A DNA stretch of 64,000 nucleotides from Pseudooceanicola spongiae (GCF_014899185.1 NZ_CP045201.1:232501-296500); one strand, 5' to 3'; numbered from the stretch's first letter, positions 27,641-38,133 are shown. Notes: generated by a model from the sequence alone, not told the origin. Program-made: numbers and translations.

Positions 27641-30600
27641 TCAGCTGGTCAGTCTCGGTTCATCTGCGATCTGCATCGCGCCACGGGCCAGATGGATCTG
27701 CTCGAACACCTCGGGCGTCACGGCACGCCCGCCCAGATAACCCTGGATCATCAGACAGCCAGCCTTTTTCAGCCAGCGCATCTGGTCAACCGTCTCGACC
27801 CCCTCGGCCACGGTCTTCAGCCCGAAGGTATTGGCCAGCGTCAGGATGGCGCGCAACAGCACCTCGGTCTCGGGCGTCGGGACCGGGCCGATCAGCGGCT
27901 GGATAAAGCTCTTGTCGATCTTCACCTCGGTCGCAATCAGCCGCTGCAAATAGCTGAGCGAGGAATATCCCGTGCCAAAGTCATCCACCGAGATGTGGAT
28001 GCCCCCGCGGCGAAACGCGTCGATATTGGCCAGCGCATGGCCCGAGGTCGACACCAGCGAGGTTTCGGTGATCTCGACCGTCACATCCTGCGGCGCAATC
28101 TCCTCCTGCGCCAGCATCTCCAGAAAGCGCTGCGCCAGCGTCGGGTTCTCGAAGCTGCGCGGCGACAGGTTCAGGCTGGCAGGCACGCAATGGCCCCGGC
28201 GACGCCAGGCACCCATCTGGCGGGTGAACAGGGACATCACATGAAAATCGATCTCGGTGATCATCCCGGCGGTCTCTGCCACGAGGATGAACTCATCCGG
28301 CCCGACCCAGCCCAGACGCGACGATTGCAGCCGCAGCAAGGCCTCGGCTCCGACCAGCCGGTGACCATCCTCAAGCGAGAATTTCGGCTGAAAGGCCAGC
28401 TCGAACTGGTCCTGTCTCAGCGCCAGACGCAGCGCCTGCACGATCTCGCTGCTGCGCGAGATCCGTATCTCCATCCCGGGCGAGTAATGCGCATGGCGAT
28501 TGCCACCGGCGGCCTTGGCCGTCTCGATCGCCAGCTCGGCCTGCCGGATCAGCATCTCGGGCGCGACTGCGCGGTCCTTCATCTGGCTGATCCCGATGCT
28601 CGCCGTGGCATAGACGGTCATCTTGTCCAGCTCGCAGGGCTCGGCGATGGCCTGACAGATCCGCGTCGCCAGCTCAGAGGCACGCGTGGCTTCCTCCGAG
28701 ACCATGAAGGCCACGAAGCAATCGCTGTCGGTGCGCGCCAGCCGGTCGCTGCCGCCCAGCACGTCGCGGATGCGTTGCGCGATCAGACAGATCATCGCAT
28801 CCCCGACATCCTGGCCCAGCACGGTGCGGATACGTTTGAAATTGTCCATGTCGACGACCAGCACATGGATATCGCCAACGTCGACAGACTTCGACGCCAG
28901 TGCCCGCGACAGCTTGGTGTTGAAGTTCCTGCGGTTCGGCAGATCGGTCAGCAGATCGTGGTTGGCCTCGTGCTGCGCCTTGGAGGCGACCTGCCGCTTG
29001 GCCTCATCCGCTTCGAACTGGGCGGTCACATCCGTCAGGGTGACGACGATCTGCCCCTCGGTCTTGGCGGTGTGCAGGGGGGCGGTGTTTACCGAATAGA
29101 TCCGGCGCGGCCGGCCCGGCAGGCGCAGCGAGAACGTCAGGTTGCGCACCGCGCTGGGGCTGCGCGCCACGGCGCCAAAGGGCAGGGCGGCCCCTTGCGA
29201 CGGCCCGGCATAGATCTGGTGCAGCGGCCAGCTGTCGACCCGGTCCTGCGCGTCGCGCGGAAAGGTCGCCAGCAGCCGCTTGGCTTCGCTGTTGGTAAAG
29301 ATGCACTTGCCTTCGCCGTTGCACACCACGATGGCCGAGACGCTGGTTTCCGTCAGCGTCGACAGGAAATCGCGTTCGTTGCGCAGGGCGATCTCAAGCT
29401 TGCGCTGCTTGGTGATCACCGTTTCGACAAAGACAAAGCCCGACAGCTTGCCGCGCGAATCGTTCAGCGGCTGCATGTTGAACGTCACCCAATACGGCGT
29501 GCCGTCCTTGGTATAGTGGATATCCTCGCCCTCATATCCACGTTCGGTCATGACCGCATGGCGCAGGCTCAGCGCGACCGAGCGGTTGCTGTCCGGCCCC
29601 GTCACCAGCTGCTTGAAGTCGCGGCCGCGGATTTCGTCGATGACATAGCCGCTGTGCGTCTCGAAGGCTGCATTGGTCCAGACGACGCAGCCATCGTGAT
29701 CGATGATCGCCACGAGGTTGGTCATCAGCTCGACAATCCGGCCCAGCCGCTTCAACTCGGCCTCGCCCTCGATCCGCGCCGTGATGTCGCGCATGACCAG
29801 CAGATAGCCCAGAGCCTCGCCGCGGCGGCGCGGCGCGCAGTGAGAGCCGGACACCTCGTACCAGATGCTGTGCTTTTGCCCAGAAACCCGCTGGATTCGC
29901 CCCTGAACACGGTCGTTTTCATCGATCTCGGCCATATAGCCCCGCAGATCGCGCGCCACATCGGCGGGCAGAACGTCCTCCAGCATCAGCCCGACGGTGT
30001 CATCGGGCGCGTCATGTCCGCGTGGCGTATCGGGCGAGATGATGCGGCAGAACCGGCCCTCGCTGTCGAGCTCGAAGATCAGATCCGGCATCGCCCAGAG
30101 CGCGGCATTGCGGATCTCGTCCGGCACATCACTCCCGGCGTTCGCCGGCGCATCGGGGCGCGGGACGGCCTGCTGCGTCATGCTCAGCAACAGGTCCGCC
30201 ACCATCGCGAGCAGGCCGGTTTCGTCCTCCTCCGGGCGCAGCGCGCGGCGCGGCGCGGCGATGCTCAGCACACTGCTGAGGTGATCCTTGCCCAGAAGCG
30301 GCACCAGAAGCGCGGCATCCTGCTCCAGCGTCGAGGGGGCGATATGCGGCGAATCACCATATGCGGGGGGCGGCACATGCAGGCTCAGACCGCTGTTGAG
30401 GTCCTCAAGCCAGGGCGAAATCTCGTCCGCGCGCACAAATTGGCGGCTGATGTCCAGCGGCGCGAGGCCCTTCACCGACCATTCAAAGGCCCTCTGCAGG
30501 GTGCCATCGGCCTTGATATCATAGAGGATCGCCCGCTCGGCCCCGTAGAACTCACAGAGCAACCGCAGGGCAGAGCAGACCGAACGCTCAACATTCTCGC

Positions 30601-30685
30601 TCGTCGCACTGAGGGCGAGTCGCATGAGTCGTCCCAGCAGGCTTTCACGCGCCATCGTCATGTTTTCAGGCACGGTTTTCTGCAA
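27641..30685 (-). CDS. GAF-PAS-PAS-PAS-GGDEF-EAL c-di-GMP phosphodiesterase
   Basis: This 1014-residue cytoplasmic protein starts at TTG 30685 (after GGAAAG); ATG 30661 is an alternative. Its domains are GAF-like (about 20-170), three PAS units (about 195-305, 312-430, 438-557), GGDEF (about 570-735) and EAL (about 745-1000). The GGDEF active site is replaced by DSDCF (653-657), so cyclase activity is unlikely. The EAL domain keeps EAL (781-783), NLSPR, EITET, DDFGTG (901-906), KIDKSF, AEGVE and QGY. It should therefore hydrolyse c-di-GMP, perhaps with the dead GGDEF as a GTP sensor. It faces away from the cellulose operon. Confidence 0.9.
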   Translation of the reverse strand: MQKTVPENMTMARESLLGRLMRLALSATSENVERSVCSALRLLCEFYGAERAILYDIKADGTLQRAFEWSVKGLAPLDISRQFVRADEISPWLEDLNSGLSLHVPPPAYGDSPHIAPSTLEQDAALLVPLLGKDHLSSVLSIAAPRRALRPEEDETGLLAMVADLLLSMTQQAVPRPDAPANAGSDVPDEIRNAALWAMPDLIFELDSEGRFCRIISPDTPRGHDAPDDTVGLMLEDVLPADVARDLRGYMAEIDENDRVQGRIQRVSGQKHSIWYEVSGSHCAPRRRGEALGYLLVMRDITARIEGEAELKRLGRIVELMTNLVAIIDHDGCVVWTNAAFETHSGYVIDEIRGRDFKQLVTGPDSNRSVALSLRHAVMTERGYEGEDIHYTKDGTPYWVTFNMQPLNDSRGKLSGFVFVETVITKQRKLEIALRNERDFLSTLTETSVSAIVVCNGEGKCIFTNSEAKRLLATFPRDAQDRVDSWPLHQIYAGPSQGAALPFGAVARSPSAVRNLTFSLRLPGRPRRIYSVNTAPLHTAKTEGQIVVTLTDVTAQFEADEAKRQVASKAQHEANHDLLTDLPNRRNFNTKLSRALASKSVDVGDIHVLVVDMDNFKRIRTVLGQDVGDAMICLIAQRIRDVLGGSDRLARTDSDCFVAFMVSEEATRASELATRICQAIAEPCELDKMTVYATASIGISQMKDRAVAPEMLIRQAELAIETAKAAGGNRHAHYSPGMEIRISRSSEIVQALRLALRQDQFELAFQPKFSLEDGHRLVGAEALLRLQSSRLGWVGPDEFILVAETAGMITEIDFHVMSLFTRQMGAWRRRGHCVPASLNLSPRSFENPTLAQRFLEMLAQEEIAPQDVTVEITETSLVSTSGHALANIDAFRRGGIHISVDDFGTGYSSLSYLQRLIATEVKIDKSFIQPLIGPVPTPETEVLLRAILTLANTFGLKTVAEGVETVDQMRWLKKAGCLMIQGYLGGRAVTPEVFEQIHLARGAMQIADEPRLTS

Positions 30686-31744
30686 GATCGCAACTTTCCA
30701 CGGGTAGGATGTCGGTTCGTCCGCGACAATAATGCCTAATACGGCCTCGCCGCTTTGGAATGACTGCGCAGTTCATGTGTCTACGGATAGTTAACCTATC
30801 ATGGTTCAGAGGAATTGTATCGTTTTACTCTGGCGGAGCCGTTCCCACAGCTGCGCCAGATCCGTTACAGGCTAAGCCCATCTGAAGGTTGTAATGCAAG
30901 TCCGGGGTCAAAGATTTTGCCCGCCGGTATAATGTGTCCGTGTCGCGCAACTGCAATGGTGATTTCAATCGCCGACGATCTCTCTTCGCATATCGACGAT
31001 ACATATAAAAACCTGAATTTACCGATGTTTACCCGTAAAAGTTGTTGCGGGGCTCATCGCTGCACAGGCCCGATCCAGCACGCACGTCTCAGGGCTGGGG
31101 TCTTGAGCCAGACTCTCTGCGAGGCCGAATTTCGGGCCACCCGGGGCCGCAGACCCGCTGAACGCCAGTCCCTCTCAGGTTGTATAATTCCGCAGCCTGT
31201 CCCTCCACATCGGTTGAGCAGGCGCCCTCCAGAGCCCACGATCCGCCTGCAGGGCAGGGCGCGCGTCACCTTTGCGCAAAGGCTGTGCCACGGTAACAAA
31301 GTGACAGTTCCTCAACGTTTTTTTAATGTTTTTGATTTCGGGGCTTCCAAAATGTGAAATTTTCTATTCATTTGTGAACAACAAAAAACGCCCGAGTGAG
31401 CCGGAATCGGCCGCTGAGGGTGACTAGGGTAGACTGAGATAATTTTTTTGACGGCTCATGCGTTCGTCGCTCACAGCGGCGGAGCACTGTGTGTTGCGCA
31501 TGATTTATACGTATCCATGTTGATTGGGGCGGGGACAGAATGATTTCTATGGCATTGCTCGGCGGGGGTGACCCGACCGGAACAGCACAATGGTGCGTCG
31601 CGTCGCGCTATTTGCGCAACGGTTGGCAGTTTTCGGCAAAGACCAACCCCCCTAATTTTCAAGACTCTTACCAATAGGTTAATTATAATTTCCGTGCGTG
31701 TTCGAGCGGGTTGTAACTGCGTCGTGTGTTCAAAAGGCTAAAAT
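30686..31744. other. 1.06-kb leader/intergenic region before the cellulose operon
   Basis: No convincing gene is present; the open frames are short and have biased, non-protein composition. The region is AT-richer than its neighbours, especially 31310-31400 and 31430-31460. CGACGAT is repeated 21 bp apart (30973-30979 and 30994-31000), just before ACATATAAAA, a possible promoter. The length suggests either complex control of the cellulose operon or an unrecognised small RNA. Confidence 0.55.
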
Positions 31745-32425
31745 ATGATTTCTGAGTTTGGCTTCAGTCACTTTCGTTCTGCTGGCAGGCGTATGGTTCT
31801 GGCGGGTGTGCTTCTTGTTGCTGCCTGCACCACCTCTCCCTCGCTGCGACTGGTGACGATGGATGCGTTGAAAACCACGGTGCAATACACCATCGGTCGC
31901 CTCGACAAGATGTGGGTCGCCCCGTCCAACGCAATGATCATGATCAACCGCAAGCTCGGACGTGAGGAAGAGCAGCTGATCGGCCTGCGCAACGACACCA
32001 CGATGGAGGGCGACAACTTCATGTGGCTGCGCACCATGGGCTCTCAGGGGTTCGGCACCGGGCGCTTCCAGCTGGAAACCCTGCTCAAGGACTTCGGTGA
32101 AGTCCCGACGCCCTTCTCCTCGGTCAGCAACAAGAACCTGCGCAACAGCGAAGACAGCCTGGGGGCGTATTTCTGGAATGAATACCGCACCGGCGTCAAC
32201 ACGATCTGCGTCCTGGCCTTTCGCCGTCTGTCGGGTGGGGCACGGGTTCTGCCGGGCCGCGCCAGCAACATGGAAGTGCTGATGCGCAACTGCGTTCAGG
32301 GCACGGTTGACGACGCGCTTGCCCCGATCCGCGACGGTCAGATCGGCTTTGGTGTGATCACCATGCCCTCCGACCCTCAGGGCGGCAACCGGATGCTGTC
32401 GCCACTCGCGGCACCACGACAGTGA
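31745..32425 (+). CDS. bcsN: Cellulose biosynthesis lipoprotein BcsN-like
   Basis: The 226-residue protein has an N-terminal hydrophobic segment and lipobox LVAAC (Cys at about 28), so it is a predicted lipoprotein. Sequence and position immediately before bcsA match the alphaproteobacterial BcsN family found in cellulose operons that lack classical bcsC. Its biochemical role is not known. The bcsA ATG lies 37 nt downstream. The name rests on context and general resemblance, not on a residue-level motif. Confidence 0.7.
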   Translation: MISEFGFSHFRSAGRRMVLAGVLLVAACTTSPSLRLVTMDALKTTVQYTIGRLDKMWVAPSNAMIMINRKLGREEEQLIGLRNDTTMEGDNFMWLRTMGSQGFGTGRFQLETLLKDFGEVPTPFSSVSNKNLRNSEDSLGAYFWNEYRTGVNTICVLAFRRLSGGARVLPGRASNMEVLMRNCVQGTVDDALAPIRDGQIGFGVITMPSDPQGGNRMLSPLAAPRQ

Positions 32426-32462
32426 TGTATCCCATGATGATGATGCAAATGGTGAGGCCACG

Positions 32463-34802
32463 ATGAAAGGTAATCTCCTTCTCGGAGCCACGCGCAACAC
32501 GCCGCTGATGGTTTTGTGGTGCCTGATGATGATCCCGATCGGGGTGCTTGTCAGTGTGCCGACCTCGACAAGCGGTCAGGCCTTCCTCGGCATCATCGCC
32601 GTGGCCATCGTCGCGCTGCTCAAGCCGTTCGCGCGCTTCATGGTGCCGCGGTTCTTCCTGCTGGCGGTCGCGACCGTGCTGGTGATGCGCTACTGGCTCT
32701 GGCGGCTGCTGGAAACGCTGCCCGATCCCTCGATCTCGCTGTCGTTCATCATTGCCGTGCTGCTGTTCATGGTCGAAACCTATTCGATCCTGGTCTTCAT
32801 GCTGAACGCCTTCATCTCGGCCGACCCGACGCAGCGGCGCTTTCCGCCACAGGTTCCGCCCGAGGATCTGCCCACGGTCGACATCCTGATCCCGTCCTAC
32901 AACGAGCCGATCGAGATGCTGAGCATCACGCTGGCCGCTGCCAAGAACATGATCTACCCGACCGACAAGCGCACCGTGGTTCTTTGCGACGATGGCGGCA
33001 CCGATCAGCGCTGCAATTCCTCCGACCCCGAGCTGGCTGCGGCCTCGCGAAAGCGGCGCGCCGATCTGCAACGGCTCTGCAAGCGCCTCGGCGTCAAATA
33101 TTCGACCCGGGCCCGCAACGAGAACGCCAAGGCCGGCAACATGAGCGCCGCGCTTGAGGATCTGCATGGCGAAATCGTCGTGGTCTTCGATGCCGACCAC
33201 GTGCCCTCGCGCGATTTTCTGGCCCGCACCGTCGGCTATTTCGTCGATGACCCCAAGCTGTTCCTCGTGCAGACGCCGCACTTCTTCATCAACCAGGACC
33301 CGATCCAGCGCAACCTCGGCCTGTCACGCGAATGCCCCCCCGAGAACGAGATGTTCTATTCCCAGATCCACCGTGGTCTGGACCGCTGGGGCGGGGCGTT
33401 CTTCTGTGGCTCCGCGGCCCTGCTGCGGCGTGCGGCGCTGGACAGCGTTGGCGGCTTTGCCGGTGAGACGATCACCGAAGATGCCGAAACCGCCCTCGAA
33501 ATCCACTCGCGCGGCTGGAAGAGCCTCTATCTCAACCGGGCGATGATCGCGGGCCTTCAGCCGGAAACCTTCGCCTCGTTCATCCAGCAGCGTGGCCGCT
33601 GGGCCACCGGCATGATGCAGATGCTGCTGCTCAAGAACCCGCTGTTCCGCAAGGGCCTGCGCTTTCCGCAACGGCTTTGCTACATCAACTCGATGAGCTT
33701 CTGGCTGTTTCCGCTGATCCGCCTGACCTATCTGATGGTGCCGCTGGTCTATCTGTTCTTCGGGATCGAGATCTTCGTCGCGACCTTCCCCGATGTCATG
33801 GCCTATATGCTCAGCTATCTTGCCGTGTCCTTCCTGACGCAGAGCGCGCTTTATTCGCGCTATCGCTGGCCGCTGATTTCGGAAATCTACGAGATCGCGC
33901 AGGCGCCCTATCTGTTCAAGGCCGTGTTCAAGACCGTCCTCAGCCCGCGCAGCGCCAAGTTTGCCGTGACCGCCAAGGACGAAACGCTGGAGCAGGATTA
34001 CATCTCGCCGATCCACTGGCCGCTGACGATCCTGTGGATCTGCATGGTGGCAGGCATCGTCGCCCTTGGCATTCGCTGGTACCTCTTCCCCGGGGATCAC
34101 CCGGTGCTGGCGGTCGTCGGCGGCTGGGCGATGTTCAACTTCATTCTGGTGACCATCGCTTACCGTGCCGTGGCCGAAAAGCAGCAACGTCGCTCCTCGC
34201 CGCGGGTTGAGATGAACGCCCCCGGCACGATGTGGGCCGGTGACGGCGATCAGCTAATGGAGGCGCCCGTGCGCATCCTTGACGCTTCGACCCGTGGGGC
34301 GCGTCTTCTGATCGAGGAAACCAGCAACCGGGCGCCCTCGACGCAGCAGCTCAAGGGCTCCAAGATCTACTTCCGCCCGCAGTTCGCGGAATCGCCGCAC
34401 CTTGAAACCAAGGTTCTGGCCAAGGTGATGTCCGTGCAATCTTCGCCGCGCGGCCAGATCCTGGGCCTGCTGCTGGAAGCGGATCAGGACCTGAAAGCGC
34501 AGGAAACCGTCGCCTACCTGATCTTTGGCGACAGCGAAAACTGGCGCCGGATGCGGATGTCGACGGAAGCCAGCAAGAGCATGATTGTCGGCTTCGGCTA
34601 TGCGCTGATGTTGTTCGTGCGCGGCTTCCCGGCGCTGATGTCGGACCTCGCGAAAGAGCCCGGGCGTCTTGCGATGGTTCATGCCACCACCCCGTCCGAA
34701 AAGAAATCGGCGCACCTGCTCGCCTTCGGTGTCGATCTGGAGGAACAGAACGACCATGCGATCGAGATCCCGCGCGACGAAAGTATCGGTGCATCAGTAT
34801 GA
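32463..34802 (+). CDS. bcsA: Cellulose synthase catalytic subunit (UDP-forming)
   Basis: This is a 779-residue inner-membrane glycosyltransferase family 2 enzyme. Four N-terminal membrane segments precede the catalytic domain: DDG (176-178), DAD (243-245), TED (338-340) and QRGRW (376-380, the QxxRW box) are all intact. More membrane segments follow, then a PilZ domain with RSSPR (577-581) and DASTRG (607-612), the c-di-GMP-binding RxxxR and DxSxxG motifs. It polymerises glucose from UDP-glucose and translocates the chain, switched on by c-di-GMP. The stop overlaps the bcsB start. Confidence 0.97.
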   Translation: MKGNLLLGATRNTPLMVLWCLMMIPIGVLVSVPTSTSGQAFLGIIAVAIVALLKPFARFMVPRFFLLAVATVLVMRYWLWRLLETLPDPSISLSFIIAVLLFMVETYSILVFMLNAFISADPTQRRFPPQVPPEDLPTVDILIPSYNEPIEMLSITLAAAKNMIYPTDKRTVVLCDDGGTDQRCNSSDPELAAASRKRRADLQRLCKRLGVKYSTRARNENAKAGNMSAALEDLHGEIVVVFDADHVPSRDFLARTVGYFVDDPKLFLVQTPHFFINQDPIQRNLGLSRECPPENEMFYSQIHRGLDRWGGAFFCGSAALLRRAALDSVGGFAGETITEDAETALEIHSRGWKSLYLNRAMIAGLQPETFASFIQQRGRWATGMMQMLLLKNPLFRKGLRFPQRLCYINSMSFWLFPLIRLTYLMVPLVYLFFGIEIFVATFPDVMAYMLSYLAVSFLTQSALYSRYRWPLISEIYEIAQAPYLFKAVFKTVLSPRSAKFAVTAKDETLEQDYISPIHWPLTILWICMVAGIVALGIRWYLFPGDHPVLAVVGGWAMFNFILVTIAYRAVAEKQQRRSSPRVEMNAPGTMWAGDGDQLMEAPVRILDASTRGARLLIEETSNRAPSTQQLKGSKIYFRPQFAESPHLETKVLAKVMSVQSSPRGQILGLLLEADQDLKAQETVAYLIFGDSENWRRMRMSTEASKSMIVGFGYALMLFVRGFPALMSDLAKEPGRLAMVHATTPSEKKSAHLLAFGVDLEEQNDHAIEIPRDESIGASV

Positions 34803-37018
34803 TACAGGTTCACAATCGCGCTTCGGCCTTCCGCTCCGTCTGTCTGGCCTGCCTGCTCTCCGGGATCGCGTTCTCGGGGGTCGCCCAGACCACCACGGCC
34901 ACGCCTGAGGAGGAGGTGCCCACCATCGACCTCGCCCCGGTGCTGGAAATGTTCAAGACCGAAGAGGCCCCTGCCGACGCGGAGACCCAGACAACCTTCT
35001 CCATCCCGGAATATGACCGGGGTGGCGATACCTCCAAGCCGATGTCCATTCCCACGGGCAATGTGCTGCTGCCGCTGCGCTCTGCCGGGGTGGCCGCGAC
35101 CGGCAATAACCGCATCGTTCGGCTGACCGGCGAACGCACGGCGGCGTCGTTCTTTGTCGACCTGCCGAATACCGCGCAGGCGAAGTCGTTCAAGCTGTCC
35201 TACCGGATCAGTATCAACGTGCTGCCAGAGCGCTCGAAACTGTTGATCACCGTCAACGGCAAGGCGCTCGACCCGATCGAGCCGACGGCCTTTTCCGGGT
35301 TCGAGGATATTGATCTGCCGGTCGATGTGCTGGTGCCGGGGCGCAACGAAATCACCGTCGTAGCGCAGGAATCCCACCGCATTTTCTGTGGCCCCGAAGC
35401 GACGTTTGAAATCTGGACCGAACTCGATCTCGGTGGCAGTGGCGTGGAATACGACAGCGCCGATCTGTCCAGCGATCCCGAAGGCTTCACCTCCGCTCTG
35501 CTGGCGCAGCTGGTGTCGCAGAACGTCATTCCGGTGCGTGCCGATCCCGAAATCCGCGATCAGATCATGCCCGAGCTGACGGACCGCCTTGCCGGTCTGC
35601 GCAACGGCGCGCCGGTGATGCTGCGGGCCCAGAGCATCTATGCCAGCCCCAGCATCATCCCGCCCATCGCGCGCATCACCATCCTGCCCGACAACCGTGA
35701 TTTCGCCCAGGTTCGTCAGGGCGCAGATGGCGCACAGGTTCTGGTCATGTCGCTGACCCCAGAGGGCACCCTGCCGAACATCGACTTCCTGCTGCCGGCG
35801 CCGCCCTCAATGCCCGATGTCGGCGTGCTGGAGCCGGGCAAGCGCACCAGCCTCGAAGACCTCAAGTTCACCGATGTCTCGGCCTATAATCGCTATTCGG
35901 AACAGAACGTTACCTTCCGTCTGCCGGACGAGTGGCTGGTACTGTCGTCGCAGAACGCGATGCTGAAACTGCTCTACAGCTTTGCCGATGGCCTGCCGGA
36001 AAACGCCCTGATGCTGATCAAGGCCAATGGCACCACCGTGCGCCTGCTGCCGCTGGATCAGGGCGGCGGCCGTGCGCTGCCGCTGCTCGACATCGGCTTT
36101 CCGGCGCGTCTGCTGCACTCCGGTGTCAACAACCTGACCTTCGTGTCGATCGTCCCCGGCGATCCGCCCGATATGCCATGCCCGGCGTTTGAAAATCCGC
36201 TGCTCAACATCGACCCGACCTCGACCCTCTTCGTGCCGAAGGTTCCGAAGATGACCTTCGTCGGCGTTTCGGATGCGCTCGCCGCTCTTGGACCCAGCCA
36301 GATCAGCTATCAGGCCGATGGCGAAGACGACGACAGCACTCTCGAAATGGCGCTGAAGACCGCGCTGCGCCCTCTCGAAGGGCACACCATGATCGAGGGC
36401 GCCAAGCTGAACGTGATCACGGCCGACAGCCTTGACCAGATCACCCTTGGCGAACTCGGCCTGACCCGGCGCGAGCTGGAGGCCGTTTTCCTCAACAGTC
36501 GCCCCGCGCCGCTGACCCAGCAGATCGATGATCCCTCGACCCGCACATGGGTGCTGCCTGCCTTCTCCGAGCTGCTGAACGCCGTGTCCCGGAACGTCCG
36601 GGGCCTTGCCAAGCCCGGCGACGGAGAGCTGAAGGACTGGCTCGCCAGCCGCAATGGCAAGGCCGTGGTGGTGATCCCTCAGGAAGAAGATCCTCTTTCG
36701 CTCTGGTTGATCGTGCGTCCTCAGGCGGACCCGGTTGAAGTTGCCGCGAATCTCGCGCAGGCTCGTCTGTCTGCGACTGGTCCGACGGGGCGGTTTGCAC
36801 TGCTCACCAACGATGACCAATGGGACAGCTGGCATGATCGCACCTATCCCCCGAAACTCGAAGAACCCCTGTCTTTCCGTAACTTTCGGGAAGTGGCAGG
36901 GAACTATGCCTCTTGGTCACCGCTTTACTTTGTACTCGTTCTGTTTGGATTGACGATCGTTTCCGTTTGTCTGGCCCTGGCGTTTGTTGTGACCACGAGA
37001 GGAAGGCGCAAGCGATGA
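34799..37018 (+). CDS. bcsB: Cellulose synthase periplasmic subunit
   Basis: The 739-residue protein has an N-terminal signal segment, a large periplasmic beta-rich part and a C-terminal membrane anchor (about residues 705-730, then TTRGRRKR). This is the BcsB layout, which packs against BcsA and guides the emerging glucan. NRIVRLTGERTAASFFVDLP and PGRNEI resemble the carbohydrate-binding modules of BcsB. Translation is coupled to bcsA (ATGATA) and to bcsZ (ATGA). Confidence 0.93.
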   Translation: MIQVHNRASAFRSVCLACLLSGIAFSGVAQTTTATPEEEVPTIDLAPVLEMFKTEEAPADAETQTTFSIPEYDRGGDTSKPMSIPTGNVLLPLRSAGVAATGNNRIVRLTGERTAASFFVDLPNTAQAKSFKLSYRISINVLPERSKLLITVNGKALDPIEPTAFSGFEDIDLPVDVLVPGRNEITVVAQESHRIFCGPEATFEIWTELDLGGSGVEYDSADLSSDPEGFTSALLAQLVSQNVIPVRADPEIRDQIMPELTDRLAGLRNGAPVMLRAQSIYASPSIIPPIARITILPDNRDFAQVRQGADGAQVLVMSLTPEGTLPNIDFLLPAPPSMPDVGVLEPGKRTSLEDLKFTDVSAYNRYSEQNVTFRLPDEWLVLSSQNAMLKLLYSFADGLPENALMLIKANGTTVRLLPLDQGGGRALPLLDIGFPARLLHSGVNNLTFVSIVPGDPPDMPCPAFENPLLNIDPTSTLFVPKVPKMTFVGVSDALAALGPSQISYQADGEDDDSTLEMALKTALRPLEGHTMIEGAKLNVITADSLDQITLGELGLTRRELEAVFLNSRPAPLTQQIDDPSTRTWVLPAFSELLNAVSRNVRGLAKPGDGELKDWLASRNGKAVVVIPQEEDPLSLWLIVRPQADPVEVAANLAQARLSATGPTGRFALLTNDDQWDSWHDRTYPPKLEEPLSFRNFREVAGNYASWSPLYFVLVLFGLTIVSVCLALAFVVTTRGRRKR

Positions 37019-38133
37019 AGCGTAGAACTATGCTCTACTCGATGGCCAGTGCCGTTGGCGGGGTTTTCGCCCCGGGGTTGATTGGCACCCAAGCCAAAGC
37101 CCAATACTTTGCTGGTGAACTTAGCGATGTGAACGGACCGTTGGCGGCGCCATGGGCGGCGTGGAAAGCGGCGTTCCTGCACGAGGACGGGCGCGTCGTC
37201 GATGAATTGCAGCAGGGGGCCAGCCACTCTGAAAGTCAGGGCTACGGCCTTTTGCTTTCGGCGATTCTTGGCGACAATTCCGCCTTTGACCGGATCTACC
37301 GCTGGACCGAAGCCAATCTGGCCGTGCGCTCTGATGCGCTGCTGGCCTGGCGCTTTCTGCCCGACTCTCCCGACCGGGTGCCCGACAAGAACAACGCCAG
37401 TGATGGCGATCTGTTCTATGCTTGGGGTCTGGCCGTGCGCGGTCAGCGCGATGGCAGACCGGAGCTTCTGGACCGTGTCAGCGCCATTGCACGCGATCTG
37501 GTGGCGAAATGCCTGATCCGCGCCCCCGACAGGAGCGGGCGTCTGTTGCTGACCCCGGCGGCGCAGGGCTTTGACCGTGGCGATGGCGTGATCATCAACC
37601 CATCCTACTACATGCCTCTGGCGCTGCGCACGATTGCTCAGATCACGGGGCAGGCTGACCTTGCCACCTGCGCGACGGACGGCGAAACCCTGATGTCGCA
37701 GCTTTCGGGCGGCGGGCTGATCCCCGACTGGATCCGCATCGGCCCCGATGGCATCAGCACGGTCGAGGGCATGTCCTCGCGCAATGGCTATGACGCCCTG
37801 CGCGTGCCGCTGTTCCTGATCTGGTCGGGCAACCCCGGCCATGTCGCCGTCACCGCCGAGGCGCAGGCCTATCAGCGGGCGGTGAATTCCGGTCGCCTGT
37901 CACAGGGCGAATATGTGACTGTATTTGACCGACTTTCTGGTAGTGTGATCGAAACCAGCCGTCACGTTGGCTATGGCGCTGTTGCCGCCTTCGTCAATTG
38001 CTCGGTTGTCACGCAGTTCGGTGCGCCTATTCCGTTCTTTCAGACTGTCGATCAACCCTATTACCCGGCGACCCTGCATTTGATGACCCTGATTTCTCAA
38101 ATCCAGACCGCTTCCACATGCGAGCCGATATGA
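37015..38133 (+). CDS. bcsZ: Periplasmic endo-beta-1,4-glucanase, GH8
   Basis: From ATG 37015 (overlapping the bcsB stop) the product has 372 residues. KRRTMLYSMAS at the N terminus looks like a Tat rather than Sec signal. SESQGYG near residue 77 contains the GH8 catalytic acid glutamate. NASDGDLFYAWGL contains the conserved aspartates of the family. It trims cellulose during export and is standard in bcs operons. It overlaps the TPR gene by 4 nt. Confidence 0.93.
   Translation: MKRRTMLYSMASAVGGVFAPGLIGTQAKAQYFAGELSDVNGPLAAPWAAWKAAFLHEDGRVVDELQQGASHSESQGYGLLLSAILGDNSAFDRIYRWTEANLAVRSDALLAWRFLPDSPDRVPDKNNASDGDLFYAWGLAVRGQRDGRPELLDRVSAIARDLVAKCLIRAPDRSGRLLLTPAAQGFDRGDGVIINPSYYMPLALRTIAQITGQADLATCATDGETLMSQLSGGGLIPDWIRIGPDGISTVEGMSSRNGYDALRVPLFLIWSGNPGHVAVTAEAQAYQRAVNSGRLSQGEYVTVFDRLSGSVIETSRHVGYGAVAAFVNCSVVTQFGAPIPFFQTVDQPYYPATLHLMTLISQIQTASTCEPI

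Noticed and set aside
27572..30739. 1055-codon plus-strand frame
   Set aside because: Antisense to the GGDEF-EAL gene, whose domains are unmistakable on the other strand.
30815..31357. 180-codon plus-strand frame before the cellulose operon
   Set aside because: Cys/Arg/Pro-rich, no domain, no ribosome-binding site, spans AT-rich noncoding sequence.
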